Source of the DNA: Streptomyces griseoaurantiacus
GTDB taxonomy: Bacteria; Actinomycetota; Actinomycetes; Streptomycetales; Streptomycetaceae
Reading direction: 5' to 3'
Assembly (NCBI GenBank): GCA_014656015.1
Contig: BNBP01000012.1
Span: 1-64,000, forward strand
DNA: 64,000 bases
Part shown: in pieces, positions 48,025 to 58,842 of the stretch
How the letters are laid out: each line of letters starts with the position of its first letter
How positions within the stretch are numbered: the stretch's first letter is position 1
The notes under the pieces: generated by a model
What the model saw: only the letters and a program-made list of their open reading frames with translations
Database searches by the model: none
Told to the model about the DNA's origin: nothing
Program-made: the position numbers and the translations under genes

Positions 48025-48507
48025 TCAGCCCAGGTCGGACGCCAGTAGCGCCCGTACCCCCTCGATATTGCCGTCTAGGTAGTGCCTCAAGGACAGCGGA
48101 ACGAGGTGGACCGAGGCGATGCCGACCCGGGTGAACGGCACGCGGACGATCTCGTACTCACCGCACGGCTGCTCCACCTCCGGCCCGTGACGCTGCCGTT
48201 CGTCCATCGACTCCAGTCGGCAGACGAAGAAGTGCTGTACTTTCACCCCGGTCGCGCCACCGTCCTCGCCGATGTGCTCCACGGTGTCCACGAAGCAGGG
48301 AACCACGTCCGTGATCTTGGCGCCCAGTTCCTCGTGCACCTCTCGGTGGAGGGCGTCGACCACGGTCGGGTCCTCCGGTTCCACTCCGCCACCGGGCGTG
48401 ACCCAGTAGGGATCGACACCCGGCTTGGTCCGCTTGATGAGGACGAGCGCGTCGCCGTCGAGCAGGACGGCGCGGGCGGTGCGCTTGACCACGGGACGAA
48501 CGGTCAT
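48025..48507 (-). CDS. NUDIX hydrolase
   Basis: The 160-residue protein starts at ATG 48507. The Nudix box reads GGGVEPEDPTVVDALHREV plus HEELGA, near residues 39-63; the metal-binding REVHEE is intact but the spacing before it is one residue longer than canonical, a variant common in this group. The substrate may be a nucleotide sugar or other nucleoside diphosphate derivative. A 94-bp gap separates it from the GNAT gene downstream. Confidence 0.85.
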   Translation of the reverse strand: MTVRPVVKRTARAVLLDGDALVLIKRTKPGVDPYWVTPGGGVEPEDPTVVDALHREVHEELGAKITDVVPCFVDTVEHIGEDGGATGVKVQHFFVCRLESMDERQRHGPEVEQPCGEYEIVRVPFTRVGIASVHLVPLSLRHYLDGNIEGVRALLASDLG

Positions 48508-48528
48508 GCGTGAAATGTGGCCCAGCTG

Positions 48529-48542
48529 GTTCCACGTGAAAC
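48529..48542. other. parS: Degenerate parS (one mismatch)
   Basis: GTTCCACGTGAAAC, one mismatch, 10 bp from perfect site 11. It may be a weaker ParB site or a decayed one. Confidence 0.6.
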
Positions 48543-48551
48543 ATGCCGGGT

Positions 48552-48565
48552 GTTTCACGTGAAAC
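48552..48565. other. parS: parS site 11
   Basis: Perfect GTTTCACGTGAAAC between the NUDIX and LysR genes. Confidence 0.93.
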
Positions 48566-48631
48566 GTCCGGAGTGCGGCGAGCAGCGAGCGTCCTCGGGT
48601 CCCGGAGACGGCCCACCCGTGCTGGGGACGG

Positions 48632-49537
48632 TCAGCACCAGCCCGCGGCCTTGCGCAGCAGCCAGTCGTGCGCCCGGGCGATGTGCGGCATCGCGAGGGT
48701 GCCGGTGCGGACCGCCACGAAATAGGTGCGCAGGGGCGGCACCGAAGGGTCGAGCAGGGCGACGAGTTCCCCGCGTTCCAGGGCGGTCGTGCACAGATAA
48801 CGCGGGATCACCGCGAGACCGGCACCCCGGGCGGCGCAGGCGAGGACCGCCCGGAGATCCGGGACGACGACGCTGCCGGAGGCGGCCGGGTGCGCGTCGA
48901 AGACGGAAGCCCAGTAGCGGGCGACGAACGGCAGTGATTCGTGCACCTCGACCACCGGGAGGTCCTCGAGGCCGGAGCCGTCCTGGAGACGGTGCCCCTC
49001 AGAGGTGAGGTGCGCGGCCCATCGGGGGGAGGCGACGAGGACGAGCTCCTCGTCACAGAGCGGTGTCGCGGTGAGCAGGCCCCCGCGAGGACGGGCGGTG
49101 GTGATGGCCAGATCGTGATGCCCTGCGGCCAAGCCCTCCAGCGCCTCGTCGTGGTGGGCGAAGGAGGCCCGCAGCGCGAACCCCTGACCGTGGTCCCCGA
49201 TCAGCTCCATCAGCGCGGGCAAGGCCCGCTCGGCGGTGAACTCGGGCGGGCCGACAAGATGGAGCGTGCGTAAGGAGGAGTCCTCTTCGAGTCCGGTCTC
49301 GGCGATCTCCACCAGGGCGTCGAGGTGCGGGGCGGCCTTGTGTGCCAGCTCGTCGCCGATGGTCGTCGGAGTCACCCCGCGGGCCTGCCGCAGGAAGAGG
49401 GGGCGGCCCAACTGCCGCTCCAGGGTGCGGATCTGCGAGGTGACCGCGGGCTGCGACAGGCCGAGCAGGGCGGCGGCGCGAGTGAAGGAACCGGCCCGGT
49501 GCACCGTGACGAACGTGCGCAACAGGGCCAAGTCCAT
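48632..49537 (-). CDS. LysR-family transcriptional regulator
   Basis: The 301-residue protein starts at ATG 49537. The N-terminal helix-turn-helix is clear (LLRTFVTVHRAGSFTRAAAL and LSQPAVTSQIRTLERQLGRPLFLR, residues 4-50), followed by a two-lobed effector domain (about 90-295). No divergent gene is adjacent: upstream lies the end of the PLP-enzyme gene on the same strand, so its targets are not obvious. Confidence 0.92.
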   Translation of the reverse strand: MDLALLRTFVTVHRAGSFTRAAALLGLSQPAVTSQIRTLERQLGRPLFLRQARGVTPTTIGDELAHKAAPHLDALVEIAETGLEEDSSLRTLHLVGPPEFTAERALPALMELIGDHGQGFALRASFAHHDEALEGLAAGHHDLAITTARPRGGLLTATPLCDEELVLVASPRWAAHLTSEGHRLQDGSGLEDLPVVEVHESLPFVARYWASVFDAHPAASGSVVVPDLRAVLACAARGAGLAVIPRYLCTTALERGELVALLDPSVPPLRTYFVAVRTGTLAMPHIARAHDWLLRKAAGWC

Positions 49538-49709
49538 GGTGCTTCCCTCCCTCGCGCCACCCACGCGGCGCCGCGCACGGCGGCAGCGCCCTGGCCCCGT
49601 AGGCGCCCAACTATAAATAAGTCGATAGGAACCTGTCGCTACTGTGATTGGACACTGACACAGAGTCAACTAGCCTTGGTCGGGCGGTTCTTCGCGCGGC
49701 GGAACCGGA

Positions 49710-49743
49710 GCGGTCCGAACCACGAGGGGGAGGTTCGGACCGC
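49710..49743 (-). terminator. Terminator after the PLP-enzyme gene
   Basis: A perfect 12-bp stem (49710-49721 against 49732-49743) with a 10-nt loop lies about 70 bp past the stop on the minus strand, in the 274-bp gap before lysR. Confidence 0.85.
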
Positions 49744-49811
49744 CCGCTTCCGCCGCGCGGAGGCCGCTCGGCGGCGGCGTCCCGGCCTCGGCGAACCGCA
49801 CGGGGTCGCGC

Positions 49812-51068
49812 TCAGTCCGCCGACTCCTTCAGGGCCCGCAGCACGTCCGCCACCAGGTCCTCCGGGTCCTCGGCGCCCACGGAGAAGCGGACGAAGCCCT
49901 CCGGCACCGCGTCGCCGCCCCAGCGACCACGCCGTTCGGCGGTGGACCGCACCCCGCCGAAACTCGTGGCCTCCTCGGCCAGCCGCAGCGCCCCGAGGAA
50001 GCGGTCGGTACGCTCCCGCGTGGCCAGCGTGAACGACACCACGCTTCCGAAGTGCCGCATCTGCCGCGAGGCGAGGGCGTGGGACGGGTCGTCCGGCAGG
50101 CCCGGATAGCGCAGACCGGACACCTCGGGGTGGTCCCGCAGCGCCTGCGCGAGAATCAGAGCGTTGGCGGTCTGCCGCTCTGCCCGCAGCGCGAGGGTGG
50201 CCAGCGAGCGGTGTGCGAGCCAGGCCTCCATCGGCCCCGGGATCGCTCCGACGATCTTGCGCCAGTGCCGGACCGGGGCGATCAGCTCGGCGTCCCGCGC
50301 CACGACATAGCCCAGCAGCACATCGCCGTGCCCGGTGAGCATCTTGGTGCCGCTGGCCACGGCGAAGTCGGCGCCCAGTTCGAGCGGTCGCTGCCCCAGC
50401 GGGCCGGCGAGGGTGTTGTCGACGGCGACGAGCGTCCCCTGCGCGTGTGCCGCCTCGACCAGGCGGCGTACGTCGCACACGTCGAGTCCCGGGTTCGACG
50501 GGGTCTCGATCCACAGCAGCCGGGCCCCGTCGAGGACGTCGAGCTGGGCGTCGCCGCCGGTCGGAGCGGTGCGCACCTCGATGCCGTAGGCGGTCAGCTG
50601 CTCGCGCACCAGGGGCAGCGCCTGGTAGCCGTCCGAGGGCAGGACCACGGCGTCGCCCGCACGCAGCTGGGAGAAGAGGACGGAGGAGATCGCCGCCATG
50701 CCGGAGGCGAAGACGAGTGTCCGCACGTCCTCCTCGCCGGGCGCCTCCAGTTCGCCGATGGCGTTCTCCAGCAGCGTCCACGTCGGGTTCTCGTCGCGGC
50801 CGTAGGCGTACGGGCCGGTCGGCTCGCCGGGCAGATGGAAATGCGCGGCGAAGACCGGGCCGGGGAGGGTCGGTTCGTGCTTCACCGGCTCGGGCAGGCC
50901 CGCGCGCACCGCGCGGGTGCTGTCACCGATGCCCCGGGTCTCCCCGGTGGCCGCGGTGGTCGCGGTGTCCCCGCCGTCTCCGCCTGGCCCGCCGGCCCCG
51001 TTGGCCCCGTTCTGCGGGGTGGCCCCGTCCTCTTGAGTGTCTGGGGTGTTCGCCTGGCGTTCGCTCAT
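49812..51068 (-). CDS. Cystathionine gamma-lyase-like PLP enzyme (Cys/Met metabolism family)
   Basis: ATG 51068 follows GGAGG and gives 418 residues, of which the first 45 are a low-complexity Gly/Ala/Thr tail. The PLP-binding lysine is Lys242 in SGTKMLTGHGD; other family marks are FASGMAAISSVL, IETPSNPGLDV and the C-terminal FVRFSVGAEDPEDLV. It could cleave cystathionine or act in methionine or homocysteine metabolism; the exact reaction cannot be told from sequence. Confidence 0.88.
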   Translation of the reverse strand: MSERQANTPDTQEDGATPQNGANGAGGPGGDGGDTATTAATGETRGIGDSTRAVRAGLPEPVKHEPTLPGPVFAAHFHLPGEPTGPYAYGRDENPTWTLLENAIGELEAPGEEDVRTLVFASGMAAISSVLFSQLRAGDAVVLPSDGYQALPLVREQLTAYGIEVRTAPTGGDAQLDVLDGARLLWIETPSNPGLDVCDVRRLVEAAHAQGTLVAVDNTLAGPLGQRPLELGADFAVASGTKMLTGHGDVLLGYVVARDAELIAPVRHWRKIVGAIPGPMEAWLAHRSLATLALRAERQTANALILAQALRDHPEVSGLRYPGLPDDPSHALASRQMRHFGSVVSFTLATRERTDRFLGALRLAEEATSFGGVRSTAERRGRWGGDAVPEGFVRFSVGAEDPEDLVADVLRALKESAD

Positions 51069-51229
51069 GCCGCCTGTGCCTCCGTCTCCTGCGTGTCCAG
51101 GGCGAGCGGACCGGACCGAGCAGAGGCTCGCCTCGGCCATTTTCTCAGGTCACGCCCTTACGGGCGCTGGCAGGTCACACCTCGCCGGCGTCGCCGGGGG
51201 AACGCCCCGCGGATGACCGGCGCCCCTGG

Positions 51230-51607
51230 TCAGTCCTCGTCGGGGAGGACGACGTGCAGTGCCCAGGACACGACCGAGATGATCAGACCGCCGAGGACGG
51301 CCGTCCAGAAGCCCTCGACGTGGAAGCTGAGATCCACTTTCCCGGCCACCCACGAGGTGAGCAGCAGCATCAGCGCGTTGACCACCAGGGTGATCAGGCC
51401 GAGCGTCAGGATGAACAGCGGAAAGGTCAGCACCTGCACGACCGGCTTGACCAGGACGTTCACGAGGCCGAACAGCAGCGCGACCAGGATGAGGGTGCCG
51501 GCTTTCTTGCCGGTACTGTCACCGGTCAGCGTGATCTTGTCGAGCAGCCAGACGGCGACCGCCAGGGCGCCCGCGTTGGCGATCGTCTTGACTAGGAAAT
51601 TCTTCAT
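51230..51607 (-). CDS. Phage holin family 4 (4-TMS) membrane protein
   Basis: The 125-residue protein has four hydrophobic helices: about 8-25, 36-58, 62-86 and 98-118. LVNVLVKPVVQVLTFPLFILTLGL is the family core. These proteins are named for weak similarity to phage holins, but many bacteria carry chromosomal copies of unknown function. No other phage gene is near, so it is not evidence of a prophage. Confidence 0.88.
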   Translation of the reverse strand: MKNFLVKTIANAGALAVAVWLLDKITLTGDSTGKKAGTLILVALLFGLVNVLVKPVVQVLTFPLFILTLGLITLVVNALMLLLTSWVAGKVDLSFHVEGFWTAVLGGLIISVVSWALHVVLPDED

Positions 51608-51696
51608 GTGTCTGATCGTCTCCGATCGTGGCAGAGGAGATCAACGGGCGGGCGCCACGGGCCCGCGCGTGCGAGGGACAGGAAGAGGAGGGGACG

Positions 51697-52014
51697 ATGA
51701 AGGCATTCCGGCTGGACGAACTGGAGGCCGAACGGGCCGCCAACGACGGGGCCTACCTGCAGTTCCTGCGCGAGCGCAATATGTCGGTGGGCCTGTACGC
51801 GCTGGACGCGGGGGCCGTCGACCCGCAGCAGCCGCACCAGCAGGACGAGGTGTACTACGTCGCCAGCGGGCGGGCGTCGATCACCGTCGGCCTGGAGACG
51901 ACCCAGGTGGCCCGCGGCAGCGTCGTCTACGTGCCCGCCGGCGTGGCACACAAGTTCCACCACATCACCGAGGACCTCAGGGTGCTGGTGGTGTTCTCTC
52001 CGCCGGAGAGCTGA
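51697..52014 (+). CDS. Small cupin-domain protein
   Basis: The 105-residue single cupin barrel starts at ATG 51697 with GAGGAGGGG upstream. Metal-ligand residues fit the cupin pattern: His46 and Glu50 region (QPHQQDEVYYVASGR) and His near 86 (PAGVAHKFHH). It could be a small dioxygenase, isomerase or binding protein; none can be preferred. It is divergent from the holin-like gene across 89 bp. Confidence 0.88.
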   Translation: MKAFRLDELEAERAANDGAYLQFLRERNMSVGLYALDAGAVDPQQPHQQDEVYYVASGRASITVGLETTQVARGSVVYVPAGVAHKFHHITEDLRVLVVFSPPES

Positions 52015-52185
52015 GGTCCTTCCTCAGGGTTCCCTAGGGGATCGATCAGGGGAGGACAAGGGGTGCGCGGCGCCCGTTCGTGCCTCCCGCGGCCCTAGCA
52101 TCGAAGCAGTACACAGCAGGACCTGTGCGACACGTTCCGAGAGCGGGACAGCGGGTGCGCCGGGCGGAGAGGTGAGGACAGAGCG

Positions 52186-52401
52186 ATGCGAGAGATCTTC
52201 GCGGGGTTGCCGTGGTGGGTGAAGTGGGTCGCGGTGCCGGTCATCGCCTTTGTCGTGTTCGGCGGCCTGATAGCCAGCGTGCTCGGATTCCTCATCGGGG
52301 TGCTGTTCAAGGTGCTGCTGTTCGTCGCGCTGGTCGGCGGACTGATCTACGTCGTCCGGAAGTTCATGGCGGGTTCCTCCTCCTCGCGCGGCGACTGGTG
52401 A
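52186..52401 (+). CDS. DUF5326-type small membrane protein
   Basis: The 71-residue protein opens MREIFAGLPWWVKWVAVPVI and has two hydrophobic segments (about 14-35 and 37-58), then a basic end. It matches a streptomycete-specific small membrane family found upstream of ssgR. The function is unknown; presence beside the sporulation genes is suggestive only. Confidence 0.82.
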   Translation: MREIFAGLPWWVKWVAVPVIAFVVFGGLIASVLGFLIGVLFKVLLFVALVGGLIYVVRKFMAGSSSSRGDW

Positions 52402-52705
52402 GGCCTCCGGCGCGGCGGCGGTGAGCCCCGCGCACTCCGCGTCCCCGGGCCCTGCGCCCCCCCGCGGGCCTCGTCGGCCTCGGGGGCGGCCGGTGGGGAG
52501 AGGTGCCCGGAGCGACAGCGGAGGAGCAACACAAACGCGGGGTTCCCTCGCGCGGGGGAAGTTTCCCTCCAGCGGCGGCTGGGAGCGGTGAGGGGCGATT
52601 AGAGTCCGGAACTCCGCACGGGGCCTGTCCGCCCCCGCGGGCGGCGCACACCCCTCCCGTGTCTCCCCGCACGGGCGGCTCCTCCTCGCGCTCCGGGAGT
52701 GCCCC
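52402..52705. other. Intergenic stretch before ssgR
   Basis: 304 GC-rich bases without a supported gene. The ssgR promoter is expected here; I see no convincing -35/-10 pair or operator. Confidence 0.5.
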
Positions 52706-53530
52706 ATGGCCACGGTCGGTTCCGTACCCGTAGAGATCCACGCACCACCCGCCCAGCGAACGCCACCGCTGCGGGAATCGCACCCGACCACCCTGATCGG
52801 CTCCGTGCAGCGGGCGATGCGCCTGCTGGAGTGCGTGGCCGCCCGCGAGTACGGCGCCACCGCCAAACAACTCGCCCGCGAGGCCCAGTTGGCCCTCCCC
52901 ACGACGTACCACCTGCTGCGCACGCTGACCCACGAGGGCTACCTCCGCCGCGACAAGGGGATGTTCTTCCTCGGGGACGCCGCCGAGCGGCTCGGCAGGA
53001 GCGGAGCTCGGCAGAAACGTCGCAGCACCGTCGAGGACGCCCTCGCGGGCTGGCGCGACATGCTCGGTGTCCCCGTCTACTACGCCGTCTACCGCGCCGG
53101 TGAGATCGAGGTGGTCTCGGTCGCGGACACCCCGGGGAACCCGGCGGTCGCCGAGTGGGCGGACTTCCGGGAGACCGGGCACGCCCACGCGATCGGACAG
53201 TGCCTGCTCTCCCAGCTCGACGACGAGGCCCGTCGTGACCACGTCGACCGCCACCCCGTACGGACGATCACCCCGTACACGGTCCCCGACGCCCACGCGC
53301 TGCTGCGGCGCCTGGAGAGCATCGGCCGTATGGAACCCGTCTTCGAGCGGCAGGAGTACATGCTCGGCACGGTCTGCGCCGCCCTTCCGCTCACGGCCGG
53401 GACGACCGCGGCGACCGTGGCCTTCTCGCTGCCCTGCCGTCAGGCAGAACGGCTGCTGCCCGTCGTGCGCAGACTGCAGAACGAGATGGGCCGACTCGTC
53501 GGCGCGCTCGCGCTGTCTATCAGTATCTGA
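52706..53530 (+). CDS. ssgR: IclR-type activator SsgR
   Basis: The 274-residue protein starts at ATG 52706. It has an IclR winged helix (ATAKQLAREAQLALPTTYHLLRTLTHEGYL, about 51-80) and an IclR effector domain (from about 100, with VADTPGNPAVAEWADFRETGHAHAIGQ). Directly downstream lies ssgA, its known target in S. coelicolor, where SsgR is needed for sporulation. Neighbour identity supports the name. Confidence 0.92.
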   Translation: MATVGSVPVEIHAPPAQRTPPLRESHPTTLIGSVQRAMRLLECVAAREYGATAKQLAREAQLALPTTYHLLRTLTHEGYLRRDKGMFFLGDAAERLGRSGARQKRRSTVEDALAGWRDMLGVPVYYAVYRAGEIEVVSVADTPGNPAVAEWADFRETGHAHAIGQCLLSQLDDEARRDHVDRHPVRTITPYTVPDAHALLRRLESIGRMEPVFERQEYMLGTVCAALPLTAGTTAATVAFSLPCRQAERLLPVVRRLQNEMGRLVGALALSISI

Positions 53531-53626
53531 AAACTCACTCCTTGTGATCTCCTGTGTACTGTCTGCAAGATTTCTGGCAGCGTCAGGTGCATCCTGACCA
53601 GTCGACGGCAATTGACGGGGTAGGCG

Positions 53627-54067
53627 ATGAGCGAGTCCGTAGTGCAGGCGGAGGTCATGATGAGCTTCTTGGTCTCGGAGGAACTCTCCTTCCGGATCCC
53701 CGTGGAGCTCCGCTACGAGACCTGCGATCCCTTTGCCGTGCGGCTTACCTTCCATCTGCCCGGTGACGCACCCGTCACCTGGGCGTTCGGGCGCGAGCTG
53801 CTGGTCGACGGAGTGGGGCGGCCCTGCGGCGACGGGGACGTGCACATCGCGCCCGCCGATCCCCACGCGATCGGCGAGGTGTTGATCAGGCTCCAGGTCG
53901 GGGCCGACCGCGCCGTGTTCAAGTCCGGGGCGGCGCCGCTCGTGGCCTTCCTCGACCGCACGGACAAGCTGGTACCGCTCGGGCAGGAGCGTTCCCTCGC
54001 GGACTTCGACACCCTGCTCGACGAGGCGCTGGACCGCATCCTCGCCGAGGAGCAGAGCGCGGGGTGA
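53627..54067 (+). CDS. ssgA: Sporulation-specific cell division protein SsgA
   Basis: SsgA-like proteins help place division septa in aerial hyphae; SsgA stimulates septation and branching. The 146-residue protein has the family core SFLVSEELSFRIPVELRYE (about 13-31), TFHLPGDAPVTWAFGRELL and LVAFLDRTDKLVPLGQE, close to S. coelicolor SsgA. ATG 53627 is used here; in-frame ATGs at 53657 and 53660 would give 136 or 135 residues. It lies 96 bp after ssgR, so it may also have its own promoter. Confidence 0.95.
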   Translation: MSESVVQAEVMMSFLVSEELSFRIPVELRYETCDPFAVRLTFHLPGDAPVTWAFGRELLVDGVGRPCGDGDVHIAPADPHAIGEVLIRLQVGADRAVFKSGAAPLVAFLDRTDKLVPLGQERSLADFDTLLDEALDRILAEEQSAG

Positions 54068-54145
54068 GCGCCGTCCCGCACATGGATGGTCCGGACGGCG
54101 GAGGAACGCTTCAGCAACACGCTCGCCCGCCCGTGTCCGCACCCC

Positions 54146-55636
54146 TCATCGTTTGCGGCGACGGCCCCGCCCACCGCGCGCCGAGGGCACCGCGGCCGTC
54201 CCTTGGGCGAGCCGGTCCCCCGCCGGGGACGTGCCCCCGTGCGGCGGCGTCGCCGGGCCCCCCGCGTCCGGGCGGTCCGCGGAGACCACCAGCGCGGCCA
54301 GGGCGGTGGTCACCGGCACCGAGGCCACCAGCCCGATGGAGCCGACGAGGGTGCGCACGATCTCCTCGGCCACCAGCTCACTGGTGGCGACCGTCCCCAC
54401 ATCGCTCCGCGCGACGGAGAAGAGCAGCAGCAAGGGCAGTGCCGCACCCGCGTAGGCCAGGACCAGGGTGTTGACGACCGAGGCAATGTGATCGCGGCCG
54501 ATCCGTATGCCCGCCCGGTACAGCGCCCGCCGCCCCAGGGCGGGATTCGCCTCGTGCAGCTCCCACACCGCGGACGTCTGGGTCACCGTCACGTCGTCGA
54601 GCACTCCGAGCGAACCGATGATGACGCCGGCCAGCAGCAGACCGCTCATGTCGATGTCCGGATAAAGCCCGTGGATCAGGCCGGTGCTGTCGTCGGTGTT
54701 CCCGGTCAGCGCGGCCCACCCGAGGAACACCGAGCCCAGAACGCCGATCAGCCCCAGCGAGATCAGCGTGCCGAGCACCGCGACCGAGGTGCGGGCGGAG
54801 AGACCGTGGCACATGTACAGGGCGATCAGCATGATGGCGCTCGACCCCACCACCGCCACCGCCAGCGGGTTCGAGCCCTGCAGTATCGCCGGCAGGATGA
54901 AGAACGACAGCAACAGGAAACTGACGGCCAGGGAGATCAGGGCGGCCAGACCCCGCATCCGGCCCACGACCACCACGGCGACGGCGAAGATGCCGGCGAG
55001 CAGCACCATGGGCAGCGTGCGCTTCACGTCGGTGACCGCGTACTGCAGATTCTTCGGCGCGGAGGGCTCGTAGGAGACCACGACCTTCTCGCCCTGGTGC
55101 AGTTGGCGGGTCTGGTCCGGCTGGACGACCTCGGTGAAGGTGCGGCCCTTGTCTTTGCCCGTGTCCACGCGGACCGTGGCCTTCTTGCACGCACCGGACC
55201 CCGCGCCGGACTTCTCGGCGGAGGCGCCGCCGGCCGGAGCGCCCTCGGCGGCCGCCCCCTCCGCTCCCGGGCCGCCGTCGCCCGTGCCGCCGCCCCCGGC
55301 GCCCACGGAGGCGCAGTCCACGCGGACCACCTCGGTGACCGTGGCCTGCTGCGTCTGGCGGTCGAAGCCGACGCCGGTGCGCTCGTGCCCCGGTACGCCG
55401 CCCGGCCACAGCACCACAAGACCCACGACCACCGCGACGGCGAACGGGACCAGGACGGCCGTGATGACCCTTCGGAGCTGCCGGGAAGCGGGCGCCGCCG
55501 GACCGTGGTGATGGCTGTGGGAGTGGCCGCCGCTTCCCTCAGGACCGGTCGCCGGAGGGGGGTGCTCGTGCGGCGGGGGCTGATGGGGAGGGTGTTGATG
55601 CGGGGGGCGCTGGGGGTGCTGCTGGGGCGTGGTCAC
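54146..55636 (-). CDS. YibE/F-family multi-helix membrane protein
   Basis: From GTG 55636 the product has 496 residues: a His/Pro-rich N-terminus, a membrane helix near 55-77, an extracytoplasmic domain of about 130 residues with two Cys, then seven to eight helices. The segments LISLAVSFLLLSFFILPA and IIGSLGVLDDVTVTQTSAVWEL are YibE/F hallmarks. The function is unknown. The His-rich start (HSHSHHH) could bind metal but may be only disordered. It converges with ssgA and is divergent from thiC. Confidence 0.83.
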   Translation of the reverse strand: MTTPQQHPQRPPHQHPPHQPPPHEHPPPATGPEGSGGHSHSHHHGPAAPASRQLRRVITAVLVPFAVAVVVGLVVLWPGGVPGHERTGVGFDRQTQQATVTEVVRVDCASVGAGGGGTGDGGPGAEGAAAEGAPAGGASAEKSGAGSGACKKATVRVDTGKDKGRTFTEVVQPDQTRQLHQGEKVVVSYEPSAPKNLQYAVTDVKRTLPMVLLAGIFAVAVVVVGRMRGLAALISLAVSFLLLSFFILPAILQGSNPLAVAVVGSSAIMLIALYMCHGLSARTSVAVLGTLISLGLIGVLGSVFLGWAALTGNTDDSTGLIHGLYPDIDMSGLLLAGVIIGSLGVLDDVTVTQTSAVWELHEANPALGRRALYRAGIRIGRDHIASVVNTLVLAYAGAALPLLLLFSVARSDVGTVATSELVAEEIVRTLVGSIGLVASVPVTTALAALVVSADRPDAGGPATPPHGGTSPAGDRLAQGTAAVPSARGGRGRRRKR

Positions 55637-55714
55637 CGGTGCATCATCGCAAGAAGACCGGGGGCCCACTGTTCAGTGCGGCCACGCAGGCGCTAGCGTA
55701 AAAGCACCTTTGTA

Positions 55715-57718
<2,004 letters not shown>

Positions 57719-57732
57719 GTTCTACCTGCGGT

Positions 57733-57778
57733 GGTCCGTGCTCTGGGACGGTCTGAGACCTGGCCCAAAGCACGGACC
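57733..57778 (+). terminator. Likely thiC terminator
   Basis: GGTCCGTGC (57733-57741) pairs with GCACGGACC (57770-57778); the 28-nt interior can pair further (tctggga with ggccca-like bases). It lies 14 bp after the thiC stop. Confidence 0.55.
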
Positions 57779-58219
57779 CATCGGTCTGGAGTGTGCCGCT
57801 ATCGGGCAGAGCAACACGCTCCTCGGCATGTGATCAGTGGTGGTGATTCCACCAGTAGAGCGCGAGTGCTGCGACCCCGCTCAAGCTCGTCTTGACGGCG
57901 ACGCGCACCATCTCATCGCCAGCAGAGTGCATGAGCCGGCGGAAGTGTCGCCGGGCGGATCGTTCAGGAAGGTTGAAGTGCCTGCACTCGCACGGCGGCG
58001 ACACTTGGGGGATCTTGGAAGTAGGTCGATGTCCGACCTTAAGCGGGCATAGGGGATCTGGAACGGAAGAAGCTCAACGAACAGGCTGCTGGCGTGCGGC
58101 GCTTGTGCGAGCGAGGCGTCCTGCGCAGATCGGGCGATCAGTGAGCTCTTCGGGATGGCCACCGATCAGGTGACGGTCTGCGGGCCGCAACGAGCGAGGC
58201 CCTCGAGCTGTTAATCGAG
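57779..58219. other. Gene-free, lower-GC stretch after thiC
   Basis: About 440 bases without a supported intact gene and with weaker GC3 bias than the surroundings. A minus-strand frame ending at 57834 (visible back to about 58004, end MVRVAVKTSLSGVAALALYWWNHHH broken by a slash here as MVRVAVKTSLSG / VAALALYWWNHHH) could be a gene remnant. A plus-strand frame near 58040-58133 (KLNEQAAGVRRLCERG) is another possible fragment. I recognise neither. Confidence 0.4.
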
Positions 58220-58711
58220 ATGTCTGACGTCTCAACCACGCTGCTCGGGGCTTCGTTGGTCATCTTTCCTGCCGCACTCGCTTGTGGAATGGGTGACCAT
58301 GCTCGTCGTCACCCGCGGGGGTGGCCGGCGCTCCAAACTCCGCCCGTCTCAGCGAGCGATGGTGGCACTGGTGTACCTGCGTGAGCACACGACCTTGGCG
58401 AAGATCGCTGCCGGGTTCGGGATCAGCGAGTCGACCGCCCACGCCTACACCAGCGCGGTCATCCACCTGCTCGCCGCGCTGCGCCGGGGCTGTTGAAGGT
58501 CCCGCGCGAGGCCGATCCCGACTTCGTCCTGCTGGACGGCACCCTGGCCGAGTGCGACCGGGTCGGCGACTCACGCGCGGACTACGCCCACAAGCACCGC
58601 CGGCACGGAGTGAACGTGCAGGTGGTCACCGACCCGGACGGCTGACTGCTGTGGCTCTCACCCGCGCTGCCGGGCCGTGCCCACGACCTGACCGCTGCCC
58701 GCACCCACCGC
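58220..58711 (+). pseudogene. IS5-family transposase remnant
   Basis: ATG 58220 opens MSDVSTTLLGAS, then the frame shifts near 58258 to SFLPHSLVEWVTMLVVTRGG and HTTLAKIAAGFGISESTAHAY (the helix-turn-helix half). A second shift near 58490 leads to LLKVPREADPDFVLLDGTLA (the first catalytic Asp region) and YAHKHRRHGVNVQVVTDPDG, then a TGA at 58643-58645, and on to ALPGRAHDLTAARTHR. Similarity ends near 58711, so the C-terminal catalytic part is lost. Pattern and order match a common streptomycete IS5-type transposase. I could not find its terminal inverted repeats. Confidence 0.85.
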
Positions 58712-58842
58712 ACCGCAGAGCGGCCGGTCGCCCACGAAGTCGCTGCCCCTACCGCTCCCGAACCGCGTCGGTGCCCTCGCGGTCCACCCCGGAGTCGGCA
58801 GGGTGACCGTGAGGGCAAGGGTCTCAGGATCGGGAGGAATCC

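Noticed and set aside
51230..51607. Holin-like gene as a sign of a prophage
   Set aside because: No other phage genes are near, and chromosomal copies of this family are common in actinobacteria.
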